A DNA stretch of 64,000 bases from Sorangium cellulosum (GCA_020720045.1 DYPH01000004.1:35604-99603); one strand, 5' to 3'; positions 23,639 to 33,057 are shown, counted from the stretch's first letter. Notes: generated by a model not told the origin, from the sequence alone. Numbers and translations are program-made.

Positions 23639-26275
23639 ATGCGGCGCCTTCTCTTTGCCTGTTTCCTCCCCCTCCCTATGGCCGCGCTTGCGGCCGCCTG
23701 CACCGATCAGACTCTCGATCCCCCCATCGTCACGACGAGGGACGGCGGTGGAGATGGCGCAGCCGATGGCGCCGTCGGCCCCAAACCAGGCAAGCCCCAC
23801 GCGAGCCTCGACCCCGCCCCTGAGACAAAGAGCTGCAATCGGACGGTTACCCGGGGAACTGATGCACTCTGCACGGTTGTGAAGACGGGGGTCGCCGGCA
23901 AGGGGGTTCTCCTCCGCGGCACCGTCCTCGGACCGGCCACCCGTTTCGACGGCGGAGAGGTCCTCGTCTCGCCCACTGGCACCATTACCTGCACCGGCTG
24001 CGATTGCGCGGCGGCGCCCGGCTTCGCCGATGCGACCATCGTCGAGTGCGGCGACGGCGTCATCAGCCCGGGCATGGTCAATCCCCATGAACACTTGACG
24101 TTCGGCAACAACGGGCCGGTCGGTCATGGCGATACCCGTTACAACCAGCGCCTCGATTGGCAGACCGGCGCCGGTCGCATCAATTACAACAGCGGCGCAA
24201 ATACCTACGTCCAGGCCTTCTCCGAGCTGCGCCACCTCATCGCGGGGACGACCACAGTAGCCGGCGGCGGTGGCGTCCGCGGGCTTCTCCGAAATGTCGA
24301 CAGCGATCAAGGGGATGCGGAAGGTCTCCCCCTTCAAACGGCCAACACCGACGTCTTCCCGCTTGGGAGCCCGTCGCTGCTTTTGAATGCAGGTTGCAAC
24401 TATTCGCCGGGCCGCACCACGAAGAGTGACGCCAATCTCGGTGGTGCCTATCTTCCGCATATCTCGGAAGGGATTACCGCCGAATCGCGCAATGAGTTCA
24501 CCTGCACAAGCGGCAAAGATGCCGACTATGACCTTCTGGGAGCCCACACGGCGATCGTCCATGGCGTGTCGCTCCTCCCGGACGACGCAACCACGATGCG
24601 GAACCGCGGCACGGTGCTCATTTGGTCGCCGCGTTCCAACGTCGACCTTTACGGGCAGACGGCAGAGGCCTCACTCTTCGACATGAAGGGCGTCCCGATC
24701 GCCCTCGGCACCGATTGGATCGTGAGCGGTTCGATGAACATGCTCCGCGAGCTGTCTTGCGCCGATACGTGGAACACCAACTATTTCGGCAAACACTTTA
24801 AGGACGCCGATCTCTGGCGCATGGCGACCTGGAACGGCGCGCGCGCCGTCGGTGCTGAGGGGCGTATCGGCGCGATTGCAAACGGTTATTTGGCCGATAT
24901 CGCCATCTACGACCGCGGCGGGAAAGACCCCTACCGGGCCGTCGTCGATGCCGGTGTGGAAGACGTCGCCCTGGTGATGCGCGGCGGGGTCGCCCTCTGG
25001 GGGGACGACGTCGTTGTGAAGGCCCCCTTCTGGGGCGATCGCGCCCGTTGCGAGAGTTTCCCCGGCGACGTCTGCGGGAAGAAGCGCGCGGTCTGTCTTG
25101 ATGTCCCCGGGACGTCGACCTACCCGACAGCGACCATCGCGAAGCTCCTTCAGGTCGGCACCCAGGACGATGCAGGCGGCAAATACCCGCTCTTCTTCTG
25201 CAAAGGGGCGGCGCCGTCGGCCGAGCCGACCTGCACCCCGATGCGCCCGAACCGCTGGAACGGCGCTGCCACCGCCGCCGACAAAGACGGCGACGGCATC
25301 GCCGACGCCCAGGATCTTTGCCCGGACGTCTTCGATCCGATCCGCCCCGTCGACGGATTGACCCAAGGGGATGCCGACAAGGATGGTGTCGGCGATGCCT
25401 GCGATATTTGCCCGAACGACGCCGCCGACACCTGCAAACGCCCGGTCGCCCTTGACCGCGACGGCGACGGAATCGCCGATTACAAAGACGTTTGTCCGAA
25501 CGTCGCCGATCCCGACCAGAACGACAGCGACGGCGACGGCCACGGCGATGCCTGCGACCCCTGCGAAGCGGCGAATCCGGGGGCGGTCGCCTGTGCGCGA
25601 AGCATCGCTCAAGTGCGCGACAGGGGTGCCCAAGGGCACCCGTCGATCGACCAGATTGTGCGTATTGATAACGCACTCCTTACGACGACGCGTCCATCGA
25701 GTGGTGCACGCAAAGGATTCTATATCCAGACGAATCCGACGGGCGGGGCCTACGAAGGGCTCTATGTCAATGCGGATGGTCTCTTTGAGTCGACCACCTT
25801 CAAAGTCGGTAATCGCGTCAACGTTTCGGGCATCTACCACCAACGCTACGGGGAGACGTGGATCACCGCGGCGACCGTCCAGAAGCAAGGGACGACCGTC
25901 GAACTGCCGATCCCGAAGGTGTTCACCGTGAACCAGCTCCTCGACCGCAGCGCTTCCGTCTACGACGGCATTCTCGGCGCCGTCGACGACCCGAACGGGA
26001 AAATCCTCATTACGAACAACACGCCCGATCCGCTGGTCTACAAGACCTTTGAGTTTGAAGTTTCCGGCGGCCTTCGGATCGACGACTACGTCTATTCGCG
26101 CTACGGCACCTCGGCGACCGGAGCCTACCCGCCGGCGACCTTCGGCGCTCCGAACGACAGCAAGGCGTTCGTGAATGGGACCGGATTTACTCGGATTTTC
26201 GGCATCATTGCCTACAGCTTCGGCAACAAGAAGCTTTACCCGCGTGCTGCCGACGACCTGGTATTCGCCCCCTGA
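23639..26275 (+). CDS. Surface lipoprotein: amidohydrolase fused to TSP3 repeats and an OB-like domain
   Basis: 878 aa from the ATG at 23639. A lipoprotein signal ends at lipobox AAAC (about Cys21). Residues about 70-480 form an amidohydrolase: metal-site-like NPHEHLTFG, a mid-domain TAIVHGVSLLPDD and late GTDWIVSGS. Residues about 540-650 hold three to four thrombospondin type-3 / Ca-binding repeats (DKDGDGIADAQDLCP, DKDGVGDACDICP, DRDGDGIADYKDVCP, DSDGDGHGDACDPC). The last 220 residues look like the OB-type domain of extracellular nucleases (IRGFYIQT-like KGFYIQTNP, VGNRVNVSG). It would be a calcium-stiffened extracellular hydrolase; the substrate is unknown. Confidence 0.82.
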   Translation: MRRLLFACFLPLPMAALAAACTDQTLDPPIVTTRDGGGDGAADGAVGPKPGKPHASLDPAPETKSCNRTVTRGTDALCTVVKTGVAGKGVLLRGTVLGPATRFDGGEVLVSPTGTITCTGCDCAAAPGFADATIVECGDGVISPGMVNPHEHLTFGNNGPVGHGDTRYNQRLDWQTGAGRINYNSGANTYVQAFSELRHLIAGTTTVAGGGGVRGLLRNVDSDQGDAEGLPLQTANTDVFPLGSPSLLLNAGCNYSPGRTTKSDANLGGAYLPHISEGITAESRNEFTCTSGKDADYDLLGAHTAIVHGVSLLPDDATTMRNRGTVLIWSPRSNVDLYGQTAEASLFDMKGVPIALGTDWIVSGSMNMLRELSCADTWNTNYFGKHFKDADLWRMATWNGARAVGAEGRIGAIANGYLADIAIYDRGGKDPYRAVVDAGVEDVALVMRGGVALWGDDVVVKAPFWGDRARCESFPGDVCGKKRAVCLDVPGTSTYPTATIAKLLQVGTQDDAGGKYPLFFCKGAAPSAEPTCTPMRPNRWNGAATAADKDGDGIADAQDLCPDVFDPIRPVDGLTQGDADKDGVGDACDICPNDAADTCKRPVALDRDGDGIADYKDVCPNVADPDQNDSDGDGHGDACDPCEAANPGAVACARSIAQVRDRGAQGHPSIDQIVRIDNALLTTTRPSSGARKGFYIQTNPTGGAYEGLYVNADGLFESTTFKVGNRVNVSGIYHQRYGETWITAATVQKQGTTVELPIPKVFTVNQLLDRSASVYDGILGAVDDPNGKILITNNTPDPLVYKTFEFEVSGGLRIDDYVYSRYGTSATGAYPPATFGAPNDSKAFVNGTGFTRIFGIIAYSFGNKKLYPRAADDLVFAP

Positions 26276-26320
26276 CGTGGACCTGATTTCGAACCCACTT
26301 CCTTTCCTCACGAGTCGACC

Positions 26321-26614
26321 ATGCTGACCCTCTGCGCCGCCTGCGACCGCCACCATTTCGCGACTGAAGCGTGCCCCTTCTGCGCGGCAAACCGCCGCCC
26401 TTCGAGCGATCTCGCCCGAAAGGCCCTTTCGTTCGCAGCGGGGGCGGTCGTCCTCGGGACGTTCGGCTGCGCCTACGGGTCGCCGGAGCCCTACTGCCCA
26501 GACGCCGGAGCCCGAGACCCTGGGTGCCCCGCCCTCGATAGCGGAACAAACAACACCGCCGATGGGGCCGCCGACGCCGCGGAGACCGACGCCGGCGCTG
26601 ACGCAACGAAGTGA
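26321..26614 (+). CDS. 97-aa Cys-rich membrane peptide coupled to a radical SAM/SPASM enzyme
   Basis: 97 aa. Residues 1-25 hold two Cys pairs (C5/C8 in LCAACDRHH and C18/C21 in CPFCAANR), a zinc-ribbon-like knuckle pair. Residues about 36-50 are hydrophobic (LSFAAGAVVLGTFGC), a membrane segment or lipobox-like site at C50. An AYGSPEPYCPDAG segment (C59, C69) leads into an Asp/Ala/Gly-rich acidic tail. Its TGA overlaps the GTG of the radical SAM gene. It may be the substrate (precursor-like) or a partner of that enzyme; this is inference from coupling and size. Otherwise unrecognised. Confidence 0.7.
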   Translation: MLTLCAACDRHHFATEACPFCAANRRPSSDLARKALSFAAGAVVLGTFGCAYGSPEPYCPDAGARDPGCPALDSGTNNTADGAADAAETDAGADATK

Positions 26615-27888
26615 GCGCGCCGCGCGGAGACGGTTTCCCCGGCGTCCGGTCGCCGAGCGGCCTCGTCTACGTGGTGTGGGAAATCACGCTCCGCTGCGAT
26701 CTCTCGTGTGCCCATTGCGGCAGCCGGGCTGGCCGCGCGCGCCCCGATGAACTCACGACCGACGAGGCGCTACGCGTCGTGGAGGAGCTCGCCGAGCTTG
26801 GCGCCGAAGAGATCACCCTCATCGGTGGCGAAGCCTATTTGCGCCCCGATTTCGAAAAGCTAGCGCGCGCGATCGCCGACGCCGGCATGCGCTGCGCGAT
26901 GACGAGCGGTGGTCGAGCGATCGACAAGGAACGGGCGCGCGCGCTTCGTCGGGCACGCGTCGTCCAGGTCTCCGTCTCCCTGGACGGCCTCGCTCGGGCC
27001 CATGACGTTCAGCGCTCCCTAACCGGTAGTTACGATGCGGCCCTTCAATCGATGAAGTGTCTTGCCGACGCTGGCGTAGAAGTTTCCGTAAACACCCAGC
27101 TCAATCGCTGGAGTTTTCCTGATTTAGACGAGGTTTTTGCCGTCGCGCACGCCCACGGTGCGGCGAGCTGGCAAGTCCAGCACACCGTCCCCATGGGGCG
27201 CGCTGCCGAGCGACCGGGGTGGCTCTTTCAGCCATGGGAAATTCTCGTCGTCCACCCGAAGCTCGCCGAGCTTGCGGCGCGTGGGGCGGCGATGGCGCGC
27301 CCGATGCACCTCTGGCCCGCCAATAACATCGGCTACTTTGGGCCCCACGAGGCGCAAATTCGCGGGCGCGGCGTCCACCGCGATCGCGCGTGGGGCGGGT
27401 GCATCGCCGGCAAACATGCCCTCGGTCTGGAGAGCGACGGCACCGTGAAAGGGTGCCCCTCGCTCCCGACGGCGACCTGGGCCGCCGGCTCTACCCGCAC
27501 CCACCGCCTCGCCGACCTTTGGGAGGAGAGCCGAACGCTCCGCCGCATTCGCGACCGCGCGAGCGAAGGGGGGAACGATCTTTGGGGCCGATGCAAGGAT
27601 TGTTATTACGCAAGCGTTTGCCGCGGCGGATGCACCTGGACGGCGGAAGTCTTCTTTGGAAAACACGGGAACAATCCCTATTGTCATCACCGCGCAACGA
27701 CCCTTCGCGAGGAGGGCCTGCGTGAGCGCTTGATCCCCCTGCCGCCGGCGCCCGGTGTACTTGCCGCCCCCTTCGATCATCGGCTGTTTTCGCTCGTCGA
27801 AGAGCCTTTTCGGGACGACGAGCTCTTCGTCGCACCGCCAACGAGCGACTTCTTCCCGACGCCGCGCCGCCTGCCGCTCGCGCCGTGA
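26611..27888 (+). CDS. Radical SAM/SPASM enzyme, possible peptide maturase
   Basis: 425 aa from a GTG overlapping the peptide gene stop. The SAM cluster motif is LRCDLSCAHCG (C29, C33, C36), followed by LIGGEAYLRPD and VSLDGLARAHD. The C-terminal SPASM region has the full set of extra Cys ligands: GGCIAGKHA, VKGCPSLP, CKDCYYASVCRGGC and YCHHR. SPASM proteins include peptide maturases that cross-link or epimerise ribosomal peptides, anaerobic sulfatase maturases and cofactor enzymes. The 4-nt overlap with a small Cys-rich peptide gene upstream favours a peptide-modifying role. Confidence 0.88.
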   Translation: MSAPRGDGFPGVRSPSGLVYVVWEITLRCDLSCAHCGSRAGRARPDELTTDEALRVVEELAELGAEEITLIGGEAYLRPDFEKLARAIADAGMRCAMTSGGRAIDKERARALRRARVVQVSVSLDGLARAHDVQRSLTGSYDAALQSMKCLADAGVEVSVNTQLNRWSFPDLDEVFAVAHAHGAASWQVQHTVPMGRAAERPGWLFQPWEILVVHPKLAELAARGAAMARPMHLWPANNIGYFGPHEAQIRGRGVHRDRAWGGCIAGKHALGLESDGTVKGCPSLPTATWAAGSTRTHRLADLWEESRTLRRIRDRASEGGNDLWGRCKDCYYASVCRGGCTWTAEVFFGKHGNNPYCHHRATTLREEGLRERLIPLPPAPGVLAAPFDHRLFSLVEEPFRDDELFVAPPTSDFFPTPRRLPLAP

Positions 27889-29447
27889 TCGTCGCCGCTC
27901 CGGGTTCACCTTCCGTCCTTCGGCGGGCGGCCGCTGTCGGCGTCGCCCTCCATCTGGCAATTACCGGGGCGCTGGTGATCGCCACGCGCGCACGCACCGG
28001 CGGCGCGATGAGCTACCCGCTCGACGACGCCTTCATTCACCTGGCGCTGGCAAAAAACCTCATTCATCACGGAGTGTTCGGCGTTACCCGTTTCGCCTTC
28101 ACGAGCACGTCGAGCTCGGTCCTGTGGCCCTTCTTGCTCGCCCCCTTCGAGCCCATCTTCGGGGTTTATGCGCCTGTGGTCCTTGCGACCCTCGCAGCAT
28201 CGACGCTCCCTCTGCTCGCGGCGGTCGCGGCGACCGAGGAGAACGTTTCTCGAAAATGGGTGTACGGTGCATCTGTCGCTGCGGTCCTTCTTGCGCCGAC
28301 GCCGGGACTCGCCGCCCTCGGCATGGAGCACGCGCTCCACGTGCCTGCGTCCCTCGCCTACCTGATCGCCCTTCGGCGGAGGCTCGACGGTCGCCAGTCA
28401 CCTGGTTTTTTCCTTGTGGCGAGCGCCTTTCTTGTGGCCGGCACCCGCTACGAAGGGGGAATTCTCGTCGCCCTCGGGACGTGCGCGCTTGTTATTGTAG
28501 AATGCAAGCAATGGCGCATCGCCGCCCTTGCAGCGTTTGCCGGTCTCGCGCCGATCGTCCTCTTTGGCCTCTGGGCGAAGCGGCACGGCGCCCTCTTTTT
28601 GCCCTACTCGGTCGTGATGAAGGGGGCGCACCCGCCGCCCGGGTTCGCAGCAGCGCTGGGCTATTTCGTCGCAGGCGCTAGGGACAAGCTCGTTGCCACC
28701 CCCGCGATCGCCGCCCTCCTGATGTCTGCATTCTGCATGTTGTTCGTCGTCAAGGACCGGCCACGGCGGGCGCTCCTTGCCGTTGCGATCGGCACGGCGG
28801 CGCTCCACGTCTGCGTCGCCGCCGTCGGTTGGTTCTTCCGCTACGAGGCCTACCTGATCGTGATCCTGGGGGCGGCCCTCCTCGGAGCGGGTGCCGATTC
28901 GCTACGTAAGTTCAGGCGTTTACAGGTGTATGGGCTTGTTGGACTACTGTTGCTCGCGCCGGCCTTTCGAAGCGCCCACATGCTCGCGCAGACGCCGCGG
29001 GCCGCGACGAACATCTTCGAACAGCAGGTTCAGATCGGACGCTTCGCCGCCCTGGAATTCTCGGAGGCGCCGGTCGCCGTCAACGACATCGGCGCCGTTG
29101 CCTATTTGCATGATGCACCGATCGTCGACCTGATGGGGCTCGCCAGCGGCTCCGTCGCGAAGGCGCGTGGCTATCGGATCGCAAGCGCGCTCTCGCCGGC
29201 CGTCGTCGCCGCGGAAACGGTCGGAGTGCCGGTGGCGATTCTTTACGATCGTTGGTTTTCCGGGCAGTTACCGAGTCACTGGAAGGCGCGGCGTCGTTGG
29301 CGTATCTCGGGGGTGATCACCCCCGCCTTTGCGACCGTCACCATCTACGCGTGCGACCCGTCTACCGTCGACGCTGTCGATGCGGCCCTTGCCCGCTTCG
29401 AACCGCTCCTCCCCGCTGGCGTCGAACGCCTCCCCCCCGAGCCATGA
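27885..29447 (+). CDS. Polytopic membrane glycosyltransferase-like protein (GT-C type)
   Basis: 520 aa from a GTG overlapping the radical SAM stop. About ten hydrophobic segments, with the first loop carrying YPLDDAFIHLALAKNLIHHG, the acidic DD-containing motif of GT-C type lipid-linked sugar transferases, and an SSSVLWPFLLAPF segment. The C-terminal 130 residues form a soluble domain (VAVNDIGAVAYLHDAPIVDLMG) typical of this class. It probably transfers a sugar from a lipid carrier on the outer face of the inner membrane. Coupling to both neighbours suggests one transcript. Confidence 0.7.
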   Translation: MIVAAPGSPSVLRRAAAVGVALHLAITGALVIATRARTGGAMSYPLDDAFIHLALAKNLIHHGVFGVTRFAFTSTSSSVLWPFLLAPFEPIFGVYAPVVLATLAASTLPLLAAVAATEENVSRKWVYGASVAAVLLAPTPGLAALGMEHALHVPASLAYLIALRRRLDGRQSPGFFLVASAFLVAGTRYEGGILVALGTCALVIVECKQWRIAALAAFAGLAPIVLFGLWAKRHGALFLPYSVVMKGAHPPPGFAAALGYFVAGARDKLVATPAIAALLMSAFCMLFVVKDRPRRALLAVAIGTAALHVCVAAVGWFFRYEAYLIVILGAALLGAGADSLRKFRRLQVYGLVGLLLLAPAFRSAHMLAQTPRAATNIFEQQVQIGRFAALEFSEAPVAVNDIGAVAYLHDAPIVDLMGLASGSVAKARGYRIASALSPAVVAAETVGVPVAILYDRWFSGQLPSHWKARRRWRISGVITPAFATVTIYACDPSTVDAVDAALARFEPLLPAGVERLPPEP

Positions 29448-29965
29448 CATCTGCAAAATACACCTATCGTGCCGGCCGAAATGACGATTCCGACGCGCTG
29501 ATCGCGCTCCTCGGGAGCTGCTTTGCCGAGTACGAAAACTGCGTCCTCGACGTTGACGGAGAGATCCCGGAACTTCTCGCGATCGCAGATGCTTTTGCCG
29601 CTTGGGGCGGTGAGTTTCGCGTTGCAGAACGGGATGGGCGCGTCGTCGCCTGCGTCGGGTTTGCGCCCCACGAAGGGGAGCCGGACCACTACGAACTCAA
29701 GAAGCTCTACGCCTACAGCGACGAGCGCGGGGCGGCGGGGCCCGCGGGACCGCTCGCCGATTGGGTCGAGGCATCGGTCGTCGCCCGAGGCGGGACAAGC
29801 ATCGATCTCTGGAGCGACACGCGATTTACCCGAGCCCACCGCTTTTACGAAAAGCGCGGCTACCAGAAGTCTGGCGAAACTCGCGAACTTTTTGACAAAA
29901 GCGACACCGTTGAGTTTCGCTTTGTGAAGCGCTTGCGCGAAGTGCACCGCTCTACACCCGCCTGA
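29444..29965 (+). CDS. GNAT-family N-acetyltransferase
   Basis: 173 aa; the ATG overlaps the upstream stop. GNAT features are present: N-terminal YRAGRNDDSDALIALL, central FRVAERDGRVVACVGFAP (beta-4), the acetyl-CoA-binding LKKLYAYSDERGAAGPAGPLADW (a somewhat degenerate Q/RxxGxG/A loop), and the late HRFYEKRGYQKSG (beta-5/alpha-4). It is likely cytoplasmic. Being the fourth gene of the coupled series it could modify the same product as the peptide/SPASM/GT-C genes, or be an unrelated housekeeping acetyltransferase. Confidence 0.82.
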   Translation: MTSAKYTYRAGRNDDSDALIALLGSCFAEYENCVLDVDGEIPELLAIADAFAAWGGEFRVAERDGRVVACVGFAPHEGEPDHYELKKLYAYSDERGAAGPAGPLADWVEASVVARGGTSIDLWSDTRFTRAHRFYEKRGYQKSGETRELFDKSDTVEFRFVKRLREVHRSTPA

Positions 29966-30603
29966 CGACGCTCGACGCTCCGCCCTCGCGATTGGTCAGG
30001 CCGCCCGCCGATCTGGCCACCGCCAGGAGTGCGGACGTGGAGTTCTCGCGATTGATGCATCGAAGGGAGTTCCCAGGCTCTCCGGCGCATAAACCGCGCG
30101 CGCTCATCCCCGCCTGCGAGTCGCTGATTCCCCGAGCGAGCTCCGAAATGGCCGAAGAACCGGAGGTTATTGCCGGCGCTGGCGCGTCTCCCGGTAGCGT
30201 GGCATCGACAGGTTTGGCAGAATCAAATGCAGTTTTCTGCAAAAGAACGACCGGGGAACGTTCGACAACTGGAGGCCTCGGCAGGAAATGTGACGATCGG
30301 CGTGCTCGATTTTGTCTGTGATTGCGGCACGATATTCAATTCGATTGCGCGTACTTTTTCGCGACGCCGTCGCAAGCAGACCGAGCCGCTCCTGACGTGT
30401 GCTGCACGCGCGCGAATCTTTCCGCTCGCGCTGGTTGCGAGCTGTGCCGGTGATTCTGTCGTGGTTTCATCGTCTTGCGTGGTGCCGCCGCCGAGCGTCG
30501 TCCCGGGTCGACGGTCGGCAGCATCCCCTCGCCGACGAACCCACCTAGCATCTGGGGTGGAAGTTCTTCCTTTGATCTGCGAAACTCTCCGGTCCCCTTC
30601 GCT
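29966..30603. other. 638-bp stretch without a convincing gene
   Basis: Between the GNAT stop and the coiled-coil protein start there are several short open frames on both strands, but none has family-like or signal-like sequence; one frame near 30420 briefly resembles a lipoprotein signal (ALVASCAG) without a fitting start. The sequence has a lower-GC patch near 30200-30360. I see no strong terminator or tRNA in it. It could hold a small RNA, a decayed gene or a promoter region. Confidence 0.5.
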
Positions 30604-31737
30604 ATGGATACGGCCGCCCTTACTCGCCTCGCTGCGCGCATTGAAGCTCTTGAAGCCGAGAAGACGGCCCTTGTTCGCCGCGTTCTTCGCGGCGAAGGGG
30701 ACCTCCGCGCCGCCGACGAGCGCGCAGCAGAGGCTACCCTACGGTTCCGCGAAGCGCAGGCCCGCGCGGACGCCGAAGCGGCGCAAGCGGCTGAATTTTT
30801 GCGCGATCTAGACGCCCTTCGCGGCGAGCTGGCGACGCAAACGATGCTCCTCCGCGAACTCCCCGTTCTTGCAGCGCGCTGCGAAGCCCTCGAGGCGGCG
30901 GCGGCCGAGTCGGTGGATGAGGCGGGGGAAAGAGCGGCGTTAAACCGAGCACTTTCCACCGAACGAGCCCTTCGTGCCGCGATCGAAGACGCATTTTCCC
31001 AGGAGGCACTCGCGCGCGCCGACCTTGAGAATGCACTGGTCGAGAGCCACGCGGCACGCATGACGATGGACGAGGCGCTTGCCGGCGAGCGAAAGCAGCG
31101 CGCGCGCGTCGAGGTCGCGTTGGCGGCTACCGGGGAACTTCTCAAGGCGGCCGAACAGCGGATCGTTCCGCCAAGTCGCCGGGAAGAGCCGGTGTACGAA
31201 CGCGACTTTCCGAGGAGCGAGCCGCCATCAAGTGCGCTCCCCTCCAAAGAATCGCGGGTTCGCGAGAAGGGGCTTCGCGACGAATTGACGCTCCTTGGGG
31301 CACGGAACGACGCGCTCGTCGATCTCGCCAAGCACGCCCTCCGCGCACTTCTCGCCGCGGTCGACCGCGCTACGGGGGACACTCCTGCGGTGACGACCGA
31401 CGTCGCCGAGCGGCTCCGAACGCTCCTTGGCGGCGTCGCGCCGGGGCGCGCTGAGCCTCGCCTTGCCGCCGCGACCGTCAGCTCTCTTGGCGGGACGCTC
31501 CATATCGATCCGGCGCTTGGTCATGTAATTATTGATTTTTCGCGAATCCGCCCCGCGGAGGCGCCTCCAGACGGCGACGCCGGCGAAGACGACGGATTTG
31601 CCGATGCCTACCTCCTCTTCGTCGCGTCGTGGGCGGCATCGGTCTATCTCGCTGCCAAGACGGCGCAGCTCCCGCCAGAACCCGGAGACGCCGCGCGTAT
31701 CTTCCGATTCACCCCCTTCGGAACCAGCCATCGGTGA
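30604..31737 (+). CDS. Coiled-coil protein of unknown function
   Basis: 377 aa from the ATG at 30604. Residues about 1-210 are an almost unbroken Ala/Glu/Arg/Leu-rich heptad pattern (RLAARIEALEAEKTALVRRV), a long coiled coil. A Pro/Arg/Ser-rich linker follows near residues 215-245. The C-terminal 130 residues look globular, with a basic/hydrophobic helix (ALVDLAKHALRALLAAVDRA) and a beta segment (GGTLHIDPALGHVIIDFSRI). The family is unrecognised. Its stop overlaps the GTG of the symporter gene downstream, so the two are coupled. Confidence 0.7.
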   Translation: MDTAALTRLAARIEALEAEKTALVRRVLRGEGDLRAADERAAEATLRFREAQARADAEAAQAAEFLRDLDALRGELATQTMLLRELPVLAARCEALEAAAAESVDEAGERAALNRALSTERALRAAIEDAFSQEALARADLENALVESHAARMTMDEALAGERKQRARVEVALAATGELLKAAEQRIVPPSRREEPVYERDFPRSEPPSSALPSKESRVREKGLRDELTLLGARNDALVDLAKHALRALLAAVDRATGDTPAVTTDVAERLRTLLGGVAPGRAEPRLAAATVSSLGGTLHIDPALGHVIIDFSRIRPAEAPPDGDAGEDDGFADAYLLFVASWAASVYLAAKTAQLPPEPGDAARIFRFTPFGTSHR

Positions 31738-33038
31738 GTGAAGTCCCCAGGACGAAGAGGCGCAGTCCCAGTCTCTACGTACAGGTAGTAGTTGCGGTTA
31801 TTTGTGGCATTGTCTTGGGGCTTCTGAAGCCCGAATGGGCCACCGCCTGTCGAGGGTTGGGAGAGCTATTTGTTCGTTTCGTGAAACTCCTCGTTGCGCC
31901 CGTCGTGTTTACGACCGTTGCCCTTGGAGTCGCAGGAACTTCCGAAGATCCTCTCGCGTCCTCAACGAACGCACGAAGCGCAGGGAAGACGTTCTTCCGA
32001 GCGATTGTCTACTTTGAGGCCCTCACAACACTGGCGCTTCTCGTCGGCCTTGCTGTCGTTCACGTGGTGAAACCTGGGGCAGGTATCCACGCCGATGCGA
32101 AGACTCTTGACTCGGCAGCTGTCGCAGAAGTTACAAAAAATGCGGGCCCTACCAAACACGGTATTGATCACATTCTGTCCCTGATTCCAAAGAGCATTGT
32201 TGCCCCATTTGCCGAGGGGGACATGCTTCAAATCCTTACCCTCGCCGTCCTCACTGGCGTTGCCATTCGGACCCTCGCGCCACCGCTGCGTGCAGAATGC
32301 AGGCGTGGCATTGAGGCGATCGGGAAGATCGCTTTCGCCGCCGTCGGCAAGGTCATGATTTTGGCGCCACTTGGCGCGTTTGGGGCGATGGCGTTTACCG
32401 TAGGAAAATACGGAGTTGGAAGCCTCGCAGGCATGCTGAAGCTAATGGTTGCGTTCTACATCACGGCGGCGCTGTTCGTCGTTGTCGTCCTTGGCGCCGT
32501 CTGTCGCGTCATCCGCATCCCGCTCTTTGGCCTCCTCGCTTACCTCCGCGAAGAAGTCCTGCTCGTGCTCGGGACGTCGTCCTCAGAGTCGGCGCTCCCA
32601 ACCTTGATGGATAAGCTGGAAGATGCAGGTATCGCGCCGCGCGTCGTGCGCCTCGTTGTCCCCACCGGCTATTCGTTTAACCTCGACGGCACATCGATCT
32701 ACCTCACGATGGCGGCAGTCTTTGTTGCACAAGCGCTGGATATTCCTCTTACGTTTCGGGATGAAGCACTCCTCCTCGGGCTGCTCTTGCTCACCTCAAA
32801 AGGGGCGGCGGCGGTCACCGGCGGCGGCTTCGTGACGCTCGCCGCGACGCTCGCTTCGGTCGGCACCATCCCTGTCGCTGGCCTCGCGCTGCTCCTCGGC
32901 GTCGACCGCTTTATGAGCGAGGCGCGTGCCCTCGTGAACCTCGTCGGCAATGCGGTCGCCGCCTTCGTGGTCGCCGCCTGGGAGGGGGAGCTTGACCGGG
33001 AAGCGATGAGCCGCGCTTTCGCGAAAAAAAGCCTTTGA
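31734..33038 (+). CDS. Dicarboxylate/amino acid:cation symporter (DctA/GltP family)
   Basis: 434 aa from a GTG at 31734 overlapping the upstream stop. The N-terminus RSPSLYVQVVVAVICG leads into transmembrane helix 1. Diagnostic DAACS elements are present: the serine-rich reentrant loop LGTSSSESALPTLMDKL, the helix 7 motif YSFNLDGTSIYLTMAAVF, and the second reentrant loop LLTSKGAAAVTGGGFVTLAATL. It is an inner-membrane Na+/H+-coupled importer of C4-dicarboxylates, glutamate or aspartate. It is unusual that the gene is translationally coupled to a coiled-coil protein. Confidence 0.93.
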   Translation: MSEVPRTKRRSPSLYVQVVVAVICGIVLGLLKPEWATACRGLGELFVRFVKLLVAPVVFTTVALGVAGTSEDPLASSTNARSAGKTFFRAIVYFEALTTLALLVGLAVVHVVKPGAGIHADAKTLDSAAVAEVTKNAGPTKHGIDHILSLIPKSIVAPFAEGDMLQILTLAVLTGVAIRTLAPPLRAECRRGIEAIGKIAFAAVGKVMILAPLGAFGAMAFTVGKYGVGSLAGMLKLMVAFYITAALFVVVVLGAVCRVIRIPLFGLLAYLREEVLLVLGTSSSESALPTLMDKLEDAGIAPRVVRLVVPTGYSFNLDGTSIYLTMAAVFVAQALDIPLTFRDEALLLGLLLLTSKGAAAVTGGGFVTLAATLASVGTIPVAGLALLLGVDRFMSEARALVNLVGNAVAAFVVAAWEGELDREAMSRAFAKKSL

Positions 33039-33057
33039 GCGTCGAAAGAAGAGTGAA

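Noticed and set aside
30170..30603. Small lipoprotein gene in the 29966-30603 gap
   Set aside because: A short lipobox-like stretch appears, but no start codon with a ribosome-binding site precedes it and the rest of the frame has no protein-like pattern.
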